DNA of 64,000 nt from a bacterium (GTDB taxonomy: Bacteria > Myxococcota_A > Bradymonadia > UBA7976 > UBA1532). This document shows positions 1 through 8,936 of the stretch, one piece after another. Both the position numbers and the translations under genes were made by a program. The notes under the pieces were generated by a model. That model was not told the DNA's origin. It saw only the letters and a list, made by a program, of their open reading frames with translations, and made no database searches. The stretch is taken from positions 1-64,000 of the forward strand of contig JAUHYW010000055.1 of NCBI GenBank assembly GCA_030426085.1, written 5' to 3'. The first letter of the stretch is position 1; each line of letters begins with the position of its first letter.

Positions 1-1
1 C

Positions 2-565
<564 letters not shown>

Positions 566-840
566 TCGCCCGCTTCGGGTGCCTGCATTCGAAACACGGA
601 CGCGCCCGGGGCGGTGCCCCGGAGGCGTCGGTCGGTCTGCGCCGCGGTCGATCAGAAGTCAGGCGCCCGCCGGCGGTGCAGAAGCTGAACGCGCCGCTGT
701 CGCTGAAGCTCGGGCTGAGGACGCCGGCTCGGGGCGAGTCATCGCGGTGGGGCGCCCCCGACCCCCGCTTGTCCCCCCCGCCGCGAACGCGTAGGCTGTC
801 GGCCGTTTTTCCCTGACCCCGTCACCACTTGGAGGCCCCC
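566..840. other. Intergenic region, no gene seen
   Basis: This is 275 bases between the surface-protein stop and the Hsp70-like gene. I see no credible small gene, tRNA or hairpin terminator. A GGAGG ribosome-binding site at 831-835 serves the downstream ATG at 841. Confidence 0.6.
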
Positions 841-2124
841 ATGCGCCCATCCGTGGGTATCGACTTCGGCACCACCAACAGCGCCGTCGCCGTCTGCGGC
901 GCCGACGGCCGGACCCGGCTGGCCGAGTTCCCGGTCGGCGAGACCTGGGCCCGGGTCTTCCGCTCGGTCCTGCACTTCGCCCCGCCGGAGGACGGCCGGC
1001 CGCCGGACGCGCTCGCCGGGCCGGCGGCGATCCATCGGCGGCTCGACGAGGGCGAGGGGCGGCTGATCCAGTCGCTCAAGTCGTTCCTGGCGAGCACGTC
1101 GTTCCAGGGCACCGACATCTACAACCGGCGCTACACCCTCGAGGACCTCGTCGGCTTCTTCCTCGTCGAGCTGCGGCGGCAGGCCGAGGCGAAGCTGGGG
1201 CCGCTGGGCGCGCGGGCGGTGGCCGGGCGGCCGGTGGCGTTCGCCGGGGCCGAGGACGACGGCGCCGAGGCGCTCGCCGAGGCCCGGTTGCGGGCGGCGC
1301 TGGGCCGGGCGGGCTTCGATGAGGTGGTCTTCACCTACGAGCCGGTCGCGGCGGCCTACGAGTACGAGGCGGGGGTCGACGGGGACGAGGTGGTGCTCAT
1401 CGCCGACTTCGGCGGGGGGACCAGCGACTTCTGCCTGCTGCGGGTGGGGCCGAACCACAGCCGCAGCCGGGCCGACGACATCCTGGCGACGAGCGGCGCG
1501 GCCATCGCGGGGGACGTCTTCGACAGCCGCATCGTGCGGGCGGTGGTCGCTCCGGCGTTCGGCGCGGGCACCCGCTACACGACGCTGACCCGCTCGATGG
1601 AGGTGCCGGCGTGGCTCTTCGGGCACCTGGAGAAGTGGCATCACCTGTCCTTCCTCAAGTCGCGGGAGACGATGGCCCTGCTGGTCGACATCGCCGCGGG
1701 CAGCGAGGCCCCCGGTCGCATCGGGGCGTTCCTGCACCTCATCCGCCACGATCTGGGCTTCGCGCTCTTCCAGGCGGTCGAGGCGGCCAAGATCGCGCTG
1801 TCCGCCGCCGATGAGGCCCGGGTGGTGCTGCGCGAGGGGCCGGTCGAGCTGGACGTGGCGGTGTCGCGGGGCGACTTCGAGTGGTGGATCGCCGAGGACG
1901 TGGAGCTGATCGGGGACGCGGTCGACCGGGCCCTGGCGGCGGCCGGCCTGCCGGCCTCGGCGGTGGACAAGGTCTTCATGACCGGGGGCACGTCGCTGGT
2001 GCCGGCGGTGCACGCCCGCTTCACCGAGCGCTTCGGCGTCGATCGGGTGGTGCTCGGCGACCGCTTCACCAGCGTGGCGGCGGGGCTGGCCCGGCGGGCG
2101 CACGATCTGTGGGGCCGGGGCTGA
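841..2124 (+). CDS. Hsp70 family ATPase without substrate-binding domain (YegD-like)
   Basis: This protein of 427 aa has the three nucleotide-binding signatures of the actin/Hsp70 fold: phosphate-1 GIDFGTTNS (residues 6-14), phosphate-2 (ADFGGGTSDF) and the adenosine motif (KVFMTGGTSLVP) near the C-terminus. It ends just after the ATPase domain, so it has no DnaK-type peptide-binding domain. Length and sequence resemble the YegD group of DnaK-like proteins, whose client and role are poorly known. No J-protein or GrpE gene lies nearby. ATG at 841 is preferred over an in-frame TTG at 829 because GGAGG sits 5 bases before it. It stands alone on the plus strand, cytoplasmic by sequence. Confidence 0.88.
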   Translation: MRPSVGIDFGTTNSAVAVCGADGRTRLAEFPVGETWARVFRSVLHFAPPEDGRPPDALAGPAAIHRRLDEGEGRLIQSLKSFLASTSFQGTDIYNRRYTLEDLVGFFLVELRRQAEAKLGPLGARAVAGRPVAFAGAEDDGAEALAEARLRAALGRAGFDEVVFTYEPVAAAYEYEAGVDGDEVVLIADFGGGTSDFCLLRVGPNHSRSRADDILATSGAAIAGDVFDSRIVRAVVAPAFGAGTRYTTLTRSMEVPAWLFGHLEKWHHLSFLKSRETMALLVDIAAGSEAPGRIGAFLHLIRHDLGFALFQAVEAAKIALSAADEARVVLREGPVELDVAVSRGDFEWWIAEDVELIGDAVDRALAAAGLPASAVDKVFMTGGTSLVPAVHARFTERFGVDRVVLGDRFTSVAAGLARRAHDLWGRG

Positions 2125-2202
2125 GCCCTCCGGCGCGCAGCGACTTGCGTTCGGCGGCGGGGCGGTGCTGTATTCGCCGCATCACGGTGACGGGAGGCGG
2201 CG

Positions 2203-3036
2203 ATGATCCGCTCGACGATGGTCCGCTCGGCGGCGGCGCTGGCGCTCGTGCTCGGCGCGGGCTTCGGCTGCGATGACGACGAGGGCGAGAGCGGCCCCCA
2301 GGTGACGGTCCCGGCCAGCCAGGGCCAGATCGGGGAGAGCTGCCGGGCGCGCAACGACTGCGCCGAGGGGCTGGCCTGCATCCGCGACATGTGTGTGGCC
2401 GACGAGTTCCCCATCAGCCCCACCGCCCTGGGCTGCGACGTGATCGAGTGCAACGCGGTGGCCGACTGCGTGCGGCTCGCGCCGGGCTGCGAGGACTTGC
2501 AGACGGCGTGCGGCGAGGGGCAGATGGCGGCCTGCGAGGTCTTCGAGCAGGACTGCAACTTCGTCTGCGAGGCCAATCGCTGCGAGAGCCGCTGCGCCGA
2601 CGACGCCGACTGCGGGGCCGGCTTCTGTCAGGGCGGGCAGTGCGTGCAGTGCATGGCCGACGAGGACTGCGGCGAGGGCTTCTTGTGCCGCCGGGGGCTG
2701 TGCCTCGAGCCGTGCGCCGACGACCTGGCCTGCCCCCTGTTCCACGCCTGCGTCGACGGGGAGTGCGCCCCGAGCGGCTGCCAGTCCGATCGGGAGTGCG
2801 TCGCCGCCCTGCGCCACGTCGAGGCCCGCTGCGTGGACGGCGCCTGCGCCGCCCCGTGCGTGACCGACGCCGACTGCGACGAGCGCGACGACTACGATTT
2901 CATGAAGTGCGTCGACGGCATCTGCCAGCACGCCGGCTGCGCGTCGGACGCCGAGTGCCGGGCCCGGCTCTTCGGCGAGGGGCCGGTCGAGGCCGACGTG
3001 CTCGACGTGGTCTGCCGCGACCGCCCCGAGCCGTGA
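2203..3036 (+). CDS. Cysteine-rich secreted lipoprotein
   Basis: 277 aa. The N-terminus is a lipoprotein signal peptide: positively charged start, hydrophobic stretch, then a lipobox-like GAGFGC followed by an acidic DDDEG, so export and lipid anchoring are expected. The mature part has dozens of Cys in a repeated pattern of the type CxxDxDCxxGxxCxxGxC, as in the disulfide-rich lipoproteins abundant in Myxococcota. No enzyme motif is visible and the function is unknown. The first ATG at 2203 is chosen over the ATG at 2218 because GGGAGG lies just upstream. The next gene starts 4 bases after its stop, so the two may be co-transcribed although the products look unrelated. Confidence 0.82.
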   Translation: MIRSTMVRSAAALALVLGAGFGCDDDEGESGPQVTVPASQGQIGESCRARNDCAEGLACIRDMCVADEFPISPTALGCDVIECNAVADCVRLAPGCEDLQTACGEGQMAACEVFEQDCNFVCEANRCESRCADDADCGAGFCQGGQCVQCMADEDCGEGFLCRRGLCLEPCADDLACPLFHACVDGECAPSGCQSDRECVAALRHVEARCVDGACAAPCVTDADCDERDDYDFMKCVDGICQHAGCASDAECRARLFGEGPVEADVLDVVCRDRPEP

Positions 3037-3040
3037 GCCG

Positions 3041-3523
3041 GTGACGGATTTTCGGATCCGGCGGGCGGGGCGCCGTGATCTCACCGGCATCGTCGCCCGC
3101 TGGTCGGAGTTGATGGCGGCCCATCAGGCGCTCGATCCGGTGCTCTACGCGACCGCCGAGCACGCCGAGGGCACCTATCGGGCGTTCGTGCGGCGCCACT
3201 TCGACAAGCCGGACAGCGTGATCCTGGTGGCGGTCGACGCGGCCGGCGGCGGGGTGCTGGGCTATCTGGTGGGCGGCGGCGGGCAGCGGGCGCCGATGTT
3301 CGTGGTGCGCCGGGTGGGCATGATCTTCGATCTGGCGGTGCAGCCCGACCAGCGGCGGGCGGGCATCGGGCGGGCGCTGGTCGACCGGGCGCTGGAGCAC
3401 TTCCGCGAGCGGGGCATGGCCTACGCTCAGGTCAACTTCGACCCCCACAACCCGGACGCGGCCGGCTTCTGGCCCCGCCTGGGCTTCGAAACGCTGCTGT
3501 GCGAGGCCTATCGCCCGCTGTGA
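3041..3523 (+). CDS. GNAT family N-acetyltransferase
   Basis: 160 aa with a GNAT fold. The acetyl-CoA pyrophosphate-binding motif A is clear (LAVQPDQRRAGIGRALVDRA, consensus Q/RxxGxG/A), and a C-terminal FWPRLGFE is the usual motif B. The start is a GTG 4 bases after the preceding stop. The substrate cannot be predicted; GNATs acetylate amines on small molecules or proteins. It is cytoplasmic, with no signal peptide. It may share a transcript with the upstream lipoprotein gene, while the 70-base gap downstream separates it from mtnB. Confidence 0.85.
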   Translation: MTDFRIRRAGRRDLTGIVARWSELMAAHQALDPVLYATAEHAEGTYRAFVRRHFDKPDSVILVAVDAAGGGVLGYLVGGGGQRAPMFVVRRVGMIFDLAVQPDQRRAGIGRALVDRALEHFRERGMAYAQVNFDPHNPDAAGFWPRLGFETLLCEAYRPL

Positions 3524-3593
3524 TGGCGCTTGTCGGCGATCGCCCGGCGATGCTAACGACGGTGTTCGCATCAGCTTTCTGGTTGGAGGCCCC

Positions 3594-4244
3594 GTGCGCG
3601 CGCCCGATCCCCGCTCCCTGGTCGCCGAGCTCTGCCGGCAGTTCTATCACCTGGGCTGGTGCACCGGCACCGGCGGCGGCATCAGCCTGCGCGACGGGCC
3701 CCGGGTCTACATGGCCCCCAGCGGGGTGCAGAAGGAGCGCATCCAGCCGGAGGACGTCTTCGTGCTCGACATGCACGGCGCGATCGTCGAGCGGCCGGAC
3801 GACGCCGCCCTGAAGCTCACCGCCTGCGCCCCGCTGTTCTTCAACGCCTACCGCCTGCGCGACGCGGGCGCGGTGCTGCACAGCCACAGCGTCGACGCGG
3901 TGCTGGCGACGATGGTCTCGGCCGAGGCGTTCCGGGTGGCGGGCATCGAGATGATCAAGGGCCTGCGGGGGCACGGCTACTACGACACGGTCGAGATCCC
4001 CATCATCGAGAATACGGCCCACGAGTGTGATCTGGCCGACGACATGGCGGCGGCGATCGAGGCCTGGCCCGACGCCGACGCGGTGCTGGTCCGGCGGCAC
4101 GGGGTGTATGTGTGGGGCCGCGACTGGCGGCAGGCGAAGACCCAGGCCGAGTGCCTGGATTATCTGTTCGGGCTGGCGGTGCGCATGCGGGGCATGGGCC
4201 TCGATCCGACGCGGGGGCCCGAGGTCGAGGGGGAGCAGCGATGA
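3594..4244 (+). CDS. mtnB: Methylthioribulose-1-phosphate dehydratase MtnB
   Basis: 216 aa, class II aldolase family. It dehydrates 5-methylthioribulose-1-phosphate to 2,3-diketo-5-methylthiopentyl-1-phosphate in the methionine salvage pathway. Family marks are GWCTGTGGGIS (21-31), YMAPSGVQKERIQPEDVFVLD (39-59), the zinc-binding HSH (His96, His98) and a third His in RRHG (169). The GTG start at 3594 follows GGAGG at 3585-3589 with good spacing. The stop overlaps the mtnD start (ATGA), so MtnB and MtnD are translationally coupled. The preceding enzyme, MtnA, is encoded far away at about 57 kb. MtnC or MtnW/MtnX, which act between MtnB and MtnD, are not in the window. Confidence 0.93.
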   Translation: MRAPDPRSLVAELCRQFYHLGWCTGTGGGISLRDGPRVYMAPSGVQKERIQPEDVFVLDMHGAIVERPDDAALKLTACAPLFFNAYRLRDAGAVLHSHSVDAVLATMVSAEAFRVAGIEMIKGLRGHGYYDTVEIPIIENTAHECDLADDMAAAIEAWPDADAVLVRRHGVYVWGRDWRQAKTQAECLDYLFGLAVRMRGMGLDPTRGPEVEGEQR

Positions 4245-4693
4245 GAGCGTGGTGGTTGGACGCAGGCGAGGGCGCGCGCATCGACGAAGAGACGCTGCGG
4301 TCGGAGGGCATCCCGGCCCGGGCGCTGCCGCTCGATCCCGAGGCCCATCAGCCCGATCTGGACGCGCTGAAGGCCGAGCGGGGCTACATCGAGCAGGACG
4401 TCATCGCCCTGAGCCCCGAGACCCCGAACCTCGACGCGCTGTGCGCGAAGTTCGCCGACGAGCACCACCACGACGACGACGAGGTGCGCTTCACCCTGGG
4501 CGGTGAGGGCATCTTCGACATCCGCTCGAAGGATGATCGCTGGATGCGGGTGGTGGTCGAGCCGGGTGATCTGATCGTGGTGCCCGCCGGGCGCCACCAC
4601 CGGTTCCTGCTCACCGAGAAGAAGGCCATCCGCTGCGTGCGGCTCTTCCGGGACACGGCGGGCTGGGTGCCCCACTATCGGGAGGCGGGCTGA
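4241..4693 (+). CDS. mtnD: Acireductone dioxygenase MtnD (ARD)
   Basis: 150 aa cupin. It oxidises the acireductone 1,2-dihydroxy-3-keto-5-methylthiopentene with O2, giving 2-keto-4-methylthiobutyrate (Fe form) or methylthiopropionate plus CO (Ni form). The metal ligands are visible: His75, His77 and Glu81 in EHHHDDDEVRF, and a His in GRHHRF (119-120). A longer in-frame extension upstream would lie inside mtnB; the ATG at 4241, overlapping the mtnB stop by ATGA, gives the usual family length. The peptide deformylase gene follows after one base, so mtnB-mtnD-def form an operon. Confidence 0.93.
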   Translation: MRAWWLDAGEGARIDEETLRSEGIPARALPLDPEAHQPDLDALKAERGYIEQDVIALSPETPNLDALCAKFADEHHHDDDEVRFTLGGEGIFDIRSKDDRWMRVVVEPGDLIVVPAGRHHRFLLTEKKAIRCVRLFRDTAGWVPHYREAG

Positions 4694-4694
4694 G

Positions 4695-5270
4695 GTGGCG
4701 GTGCTGCCGATCGTGAAGCTGGGTGATCCCGTCCTGCGCAAGAAGGCCCGTCAGGTGTCGCCCGAAGAGCTGGCGTCGCCCGAGATGCAGGGCTTCATCG
4801 ACGATCTGATCGAGACGATGCACGCGGCCAACGGCGCCGGGCTGGCCGCGCCGCAGGTGGGGCGCTCGGTGGCCATCGCGGCGGTGCACGTCGAGGACAA
4901 CCCCCGCTATCCGTACAAGCCGAAGGTGCCGCTGACGGTCTTCGTCAACCCGACGCTCACCCCGCTGAGCGAGGACGCCGCGCTGCTCTACGAGGGCTGC
5001 CTGTCGGTGCCCGATCTGCGGGGGCGGGTGCCGCGGCACATGCACGTCCGGGTGCAGGCGCTCGACCGCCACGGCGCGCCGCTCGACTTCGAGGTCAAGG
5101 GGCTGACCGCGGGCACCTACCAGCACGAGTTCGATCACCTCGAGGGGCTGGTCTTCGTCGATCGGGTGCAGGATCCGAGCACGTTCTCGACGTGGGCCAA
5201 CTTCGACCGGTTCCACAAGGCGGCCTTCGTCGAAGAGGCCCGGGCGCTGGTCAACCGCTACGGGAGCTGA
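4695..5270 (+). CDS. def: Peptide deformylase
   Basis: 191 aa. It removes the N-formyl group from nascent proteins. All three family motifs are present: GAGLAAPQVG (47-56), EGCLSVP with the metal ligand Cys102, and QHEFDH with His144, catalytic Glu145 and His148. The start is a GTG one base after the mtnD stop. Placement behind methionine-salvage genes rather than next to fmt is uncommon, though a link through methionine is easy to imagine. A second def copy elsewhere in the genome is possible. The sequence is complete with no missing residues. Confidence 0.95.
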   Translation: MAVLPIVKLGDPVLRKKARQVSPEELASPEMQGFIDDLIETMHAANGAGLAAPQVGRSVAIAAVHVEDNPRYPYKPKVPLTVFVNPTLTPLSEDAALLYEGCLSVPDLRGRVPRHMHVRVQALDRHGAPLDFEVKGLTAGTYQHEFDHLEGLVFVDRVQDPSTFSTWANFDRFHKAAFVEEARALVNRYGS

Positions 5271-5288
5271 CCGCGCCCGGGGCCCGGC

Positions 5289-7295
5289 TCACCAGCCCTC
5301 GCAGTCGGCGCTCATCGAGTGGTCGCAGCCGTCGCGGCCGATGTAGCGCTGGGTGCTGAACTCCTCGACCGGCAGCGGCTCGATGGGCGTACCCCCGAAC
5401 GCGGTGACGTAGTCGACCCAGCCTTGGGCGTACTCGGTGAAGGTGTCGAGGTACAGGCCCTCGGCGACGATCGCCCCGAAGGTGGCGTAGCCGTCCTGGC
5501 CGCCGGCGATGAAGTCGTTGGTGACCACGGTGTACATCGCGGCGGGGTCGATGGCGGCCCACTCGCCGGCCACCCGGGGGTTGATCTCGACGTTGCTGAT
5601 CCGGTCGCCGAACGCCGCCGAGGCGTCGACGTGGAAGCGCAGCCCCGAGGCGTAGGGGTACGAGCCGGTCGAGCCGTCGGCGTCGAGGGTGTTCGACAGG
5701 GCGTCTTCGAGCACGGCCACGATCTCCTCGCCGGTCATCTCGAGGGTCCACAGCGTGTTGCTGAACGGCAGCAGGGTGTAGGCATCGGCGATGGTGTGCT
5801 CGCCGGCCGCCACGTCGACCCGCACCCCGCCGGCGTTCTGGATGGCGATGTCGGCGGTGGGGGTGACGGTCAGGAACGCCTTGGCGACCTGGTTCGAGAT
5901 GTCCCCGCCCCGCTCGTAGGTCGCCGCCGGGTCGCACAGCGCCGAGCGCTGCTGGCCGGGCCACCGCTCGAGGCACAGATCCTCGGCGACGGTGCCGATG
6001 ACCTGCATCGACAGCTCGTCGACCTGACCCTGGAAGCCCTCGAGCGTGGCGACGGTCTCGGCGTCGGGCGCGACGGCGACGTAGGCCGGCATGGCGGTCA
6101 GCGCGCCGATCACCGCCTCGGCGTCGGCCCCGTCGAGCGGGCGGTCGCTCTCTTCGCCCTCACCGTCGACGAAGGTGTAGGTCAGCCCGGCGGGGTCGAC
6201 CGGCACCCGGGGGCTGCCGGCGCAGGCGGTGACCACGCCCTCGGCGTCGAAGTCCACGTGCAGCTCGCCCATCAGGTGGGCGTACTCCCAGGCCTGCACC
6301 ACGCACACCGGCTCGCCGTCGGCGTTGGTCACCTCGGTGGGATAGGGCCCGGCCGGGCTGCCGAGCAGGGCCACGTCGTCCCCCCCGAGCAGGCTGTGCG
6401 AGTCGCCGCCGACGATGACGTCGACCCCGGTCAGCGCCGCGGCGAGCTCGAGGTCGTTGGCGTAGGTGTAGTGGGTCAGCAGCACGATCTTGTCGACGCC
6501 CATGCCGGTCAGCTCGTCGATGTACCGCTGGCTGGTCTCGGTCTCGTCGAGCAGCGTCGTGCCCGGATCGGGGTTGGACGAGTTCATGGTCTTGCCGGCG
6601 ATGTCGACGCCGATGATGCCCACCCGCTGGCCGGCGACGTCTTCGATCACGTAGGGCGCCAGGTAGCCGTCGGCCAGCGGCGAGTCGGGGCCCGGCGAGA
6701 CGTTGGCCGCGAGCACCGGCGTGCCGCACGGGTCGTCGGCGAGGAAGTCGAGGAAGGTCGCCAGCCCGGTGTCGCCGTCGTCGAACTCGTGGTTGCCGAG
6801 CGCGAAGGCGTCGAAGCAGATGCGGTTCATCACCGCCGCGTCGGCCTCGCCGGCGAACAGGGTGTAGAAGAGCGTGCCGGTGATGGCATCGCCGGCGTGC
6901 AGCTTGAGCACGTTGTCGTGAGCCGCCTCGAGCTGGGCGAAGAGGGTGACGAGCATCGGGTAGCCGCCGTAGGGCACCTCGACCTCGCCGAGCGGCGCGC
7001 CGTCCTCGTCGGCGGTGGCGGTGAGGTCCAGGCCGCTGACGTCGAAGCCGAAGCGGTCGGGGACGACATGGGAGTGGTGGTCGTTGACGTGCAGGATGGT
7101 CAGCGAGAGCGGCTCGCCGGGGCCGGGGCCCATGTCGGGCTCGGGCTCGGGCGCCATGTCGGGCTCGGGCTCGGGCGCCATGTCGGCCTCGGCCTCGGCC
7201 ATGGCGTCGGGGGTCGGGGTCTCGGCCTCGTCGTCGTCGCAGCCGGCGGCGGCGATCAGGCCACAGCTCAGCAGGACCAGGGCGCTTCGGGACAT
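5289..7295 (-). CDS. Secreted 5'-nucleotidase / metallophosphatase lipoprotein
   Basis: 668 aa. The ATG at 7295 gives a clean lipoprotein signal (hydrophobic stretch ending in LIAAAGC); a longer open frame upstream lacks one. After the Cys comes an acidic linker with a tandem EPEPDMAP-type repeat. The N-terminal metallophosphatase domain shows the metal motifs ILHVNDHHSH, HAGDAITG, ALGNHEFD and GGDSHSLLG. The C-terminal 5'-nucleotidase domain includes GGDISNQVAK, NAGGVRVD and NDFIAGGQDGY, the last matching the nucleotide-stacking region. By family it hydrolyses nucleotides to nucleosides and phosphate at the cell surface, for scavenging. It converges on def. Confidence 0.9.
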   Translation of the reverse strand: MSRSALVLLSCGLIAAAGCDDDEAETPTPDAMAEAEADMAPEPEPDMAPEPEPDMGPGPGEPLSLTILHVNDHHSHVVPDRFGFDVSGLDLTATADEDGAPLGEVEVPYGGYPMLVTLFAQLEAAHDNVLKLHAGDAITGTLFYTLFAGEADAAVMNRICFDAFALGNHEFDDGDTGLATFLDFLADDPCGTPVLAANVSPGPDSPLADGYLAPYVIEDVAGQRVGIIGVDIAGKTMNSSNPDPGTTLLDETETSQRYIDELTGMGVDKIVLLTHYTYANDLELAAALTGVDVIVGGDSHSLLGGDDVALLGSPAGPYPTEVTNADGEPVCVVQAWEYAHLMGELHVDFDAEGVVTACAGSPRVPVDPAGLTYTFVDGEGEESDRPLDGADAEAVIGALTAMPAYVAVAPDAETVATLEGFQGQVDELSMQVIGTVAEDLCLERWPGQQRSALCDPAATYERGGDISNQVAKAFLTVTPTADIAIQNAGGVRVDVAAGEHTIADAYTLLPFSNTLWTLEMTGEEIVAVLEDALSNTLDADGSTGSYPYASGLRFHVDASAAFGDRISNVEINPRVAGEWAAIDPAAMYTVVTNDFIAGGQDGYATFGAIVAEGLYLDTFTEYAQGWVDYVTAFGGTPIEPLPVEEFSTQRYIGRDGCDHSMSADCEGW
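7131..7203. repeat. 24-bp tandem repeat inside the nucleotidase linker
   Basis: About three copies of a 24-bp unit (core gccatgtcgggctcgggctc on the plus strand) encode an acidic EPEPDMAP-type linker just after the lipidated Cys. The last copy has drifted. Such in-frame repeats can expand or contract and so change spacer length. Confidence 0.8.
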
Positions 7296-7421
7296 CGGAT
7301 ACCTCGGCAGGCGTCGGGGGTCGGTGGCGGGTGTCGCCGCCTGTCTACTGCCCGCTCCCGCGGCAATTGTCGAGCCCGGCGGCCCCCGGCCGCGGGACGT
7401 CACCCGGATCTTGCCGAGCGG

Positions 7422-8195
7422 TCACCGCGGCTGGATGTCGAGGCGGTGCTTCACCACCCGCACGTCGACCGGCGGGTCGCTCGGATCGAGCGCGTCCGGA
7501 TCGAGGCGTTCGAGGGTGGCGTCGGGCCCGATCACGATCAGCAGCGACACCGGGCCGGTGCGGTCGGGCAGCGCCTCGCCGACCGGGGCGTCGGCCCGCA
7601 GCGCGCCGCCGGGGGCCCCCTCGAAGTCGAGCTCGAGCGGGATGCGCCGGTCGCCGTCGACGACGAACGCCCGGGCGTCGACGATGGGCTGCACCGGGTT
7701 GGCCGGGCGCAGGATCCAGCGCAGGCGGGCGTCGGGGGTCACGACCCGGGCCGCCTCTTCGCTGCGGGTGGCCCGATCGCCCGAGGTGTCGACGAGCCGA
7801 TAGCTCGGCAGCGCGGGGCTCGACCCGCCGGGGCGCAGCACGATGAAGGCCAGGCCGGCGGCCAGCGCGAGGGGCGCGATGACGTAGACCGCCTTGCGCC
7901 AGCGGGCGGGGCGGATGATCCGGGCCAGCGGGCCGGCGACCTCATCGGCGCCGCCCGCGGAGGCGTGACCGGCGAGCGCGCCCAGGGCGCCGTCGAGCAG
8001 CGCGTCGTCGTCGGCGTCTTCGAATGGGCGGTAGCGCTCGAACCGCGCGGGGTCCTCCCGGGCGAGGGCCTCGGCCTCGGCCGCGCTCGCCCGGCCCTCG
8101 GCCAGCGCCTGCCACCGGGGGTCGGCCTCGCGGTCCGCGCGGGCGTGATCGGCCAGCGCCGAGGCGAGGGCGTCGTTCTCGTCGTCGTCTCTCAT
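7422..8195 (-). CDS. Anti-sigma-factor-like single-pass membrane protein
   Basis: 257 aa. About 100 acidic, Asp/Ala-rich cytoplasmic residues are followed by one transmembrane helix (about 102-120, AVYVIAPLALAAGLAFIVL) and a periplasmic part of about 137 residues rich in predicted beta strands. No zinc-binding HxxxCxxC of ZAS anti-sigma factors is present. The call rests on position, directly downstream of an ECF-type sigma gene, and on topology, so it is inference. GGAGG precedes the ATG at 8195. The 70-base gap to the sigma gene holds one copy of the shared 27-bp motif (8218-8244), so this gene probably has its own regulated promoter. Confidence 0.6.
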   Translation of the reverse strand: MRDDDENDALASALADHARADREADPRWQALAEGRASAAEAEALAREDPARFERYRPFEDADDDALLDGALGALAGHASAGGADEVAGPLARIIRPARWRKAVYVIAPLALAAGLAFIVLRPGGSSPALPSYRLVDTSGDRATRSEEAARVVTPDARLRWILRPANPVQPIVDARAFVVDGDRRIPLELDFEGAPGGALRADAPVGEALPDRTGPVSLLIVIGPDATLERLDPDALDPSDPPVDVRVVKHRLDIQPR

Positions 8196-8217
8196 GGGGC
8201 ACCTCCAACGCTCTCTG

Positions 8218-8244
8218 TCCGCGGCGGGCGCCGTCGATCTGACG
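8218..8244 (-). promoter_or_regulatory. Shared 27-bp motif, copy A (candidate ECF promoter)
   Basis: Read on the minus strand it is CGTCAGATCG, 7 bases, CCGCCGCGGA. It ends 22 bases before the anti-sigma-like ATG. It matches copy C at 25 of 27 positions and copy B at 22 of 27, with no gaps. The two 10-base blocks are invariant in all three copies while the 7-base spacer varies, as expected of a promoter or a bipartite operator. Confidence 0.7.
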
Positions 8245-8265
8245 GTCGACGCCGCGATCGGGCGC

Positions 8266-8919
8266 TCATCGGCCGATCTGGCCCGCCAGCCGCGTCAGCC
8301 GCCGCTTGAACCGGGCCCGCCAGGCGTAGACCGCGTCCCGGGTCATGCCCAGCTCCTCGGCGACGGCGTCGGCCGGGGCGCCGTCGAGGTACAGCCGCTC
8401 GAAGAGCAGCCAGCCCCGGGTGTCGAGCTCGGCCCGCAGCCGCTCGAGCAGCGCGTCGAGCTGGGCCCGGCTCTCGATGCGGGCGGTCGGCTCACCGGCC
8501 GGCGCCTGCCGCTCGAGCGCCGCGTCTTCGGTGGGATCATCGCTCCAGGGGGAGCGTTTCCCCGAGCGCAGGATCGAGGCCACCTGGTGCCGGGTGACCA
8601 TGCGCGCGAAGCCCCGCAGACCGCGGCCGGCCTCGGGGTTCCACCGGCGCAGGATGCGCCCGTCGTCGGCGAGCAGCGCCACGAAGACCTCCTGCACCAG
8701 ATCGAGGACCTCCTGGCGCACGTCCCGCCCCCGGCCCAGGCCCCGGCGGCGGTCGAGCGCGGCGGCGACCTCGCCGTGGATCGCCGGCCGGAGGTACACC
8801 ACCAGCGCCCGCATGGCGGCCCGGTCGCCGCTCAGCGCGTGGCGGATGTCGTCGGGGTGGGGGTCGTCGGGCAGCACGGCGCGCAGAATAGCAGACCGGC
8901 GGGCGGCGGGTGACCGCAT
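8266..8919 (-). CDS. ECF-type RNA polymerase sigma factor
   Basis: 217 aa from ATG 8919. The region-2 stretch includes VLDLVQEVFVALLADDGRILRRWNP and RGFARMVTRHQVASILR; the region-4 helix-turn-helix is at the C-terminus (LDGAPADAVAEELGMTRDAVYAWRARFKRRL). There is no region 1.1 or 3, so it is group IV. A GTG at 8877 (203 aa, starting LPDDPHPDDIRHAL) is an attractive alternative start: it removes a poorly family-like N-terminus and leaves 59 bases to the divergent CHAT gene, with a TATTCT-like box in between. It is followed by the membrane anti-sigma-like gene and faces the CHAT lipoprotein gene, suggesting all act in one envelope-stress circuit. Confidence 0.85.
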   Translation of the reverse strand: MRSPAARRSAILRAVLPDDPHPDDIRHALSGDRAAMRALVVYLRPAIHGEVAAALDRRRGLGRGRDVRQEVLDLVQEVFVALLADDGRILRRWNPEAGRGLRGFARMVTRHQVASILRSGKRSPWSDDPTEDAALERQAPAGEPTARIESRAQLDALLERLRAELDTRGWLLFERLYLDGAPADAVAEELGMTRDAVYAWRARFKRRLTRLAGQIGR

Positions 8920-8936
8920 GGGGTATACCGGAGCCC

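Noticed and set aside
2330-3000. Periodic Cys pattern that looked like a CRISPR-like or satellite repeat at DNA level
   Set aside because: The periodicity is in the protein (Cys-rich repeats); the DNA units are not conserved and have no spacers.
5271-5288. GC-rich hairpin between convergent def and nucleotidase genes as a bidirectional terminator
   Set aside because: The short palindrome (cgcccggggcccggc) has no T-run on either strand and is within chance for this composition.
7422-8195. Zinc-binding anti-sigma (ZAS) motif in the anti-sigma-like protein
   Set aside because: There is no HxxxCxxC; the call stays positional.
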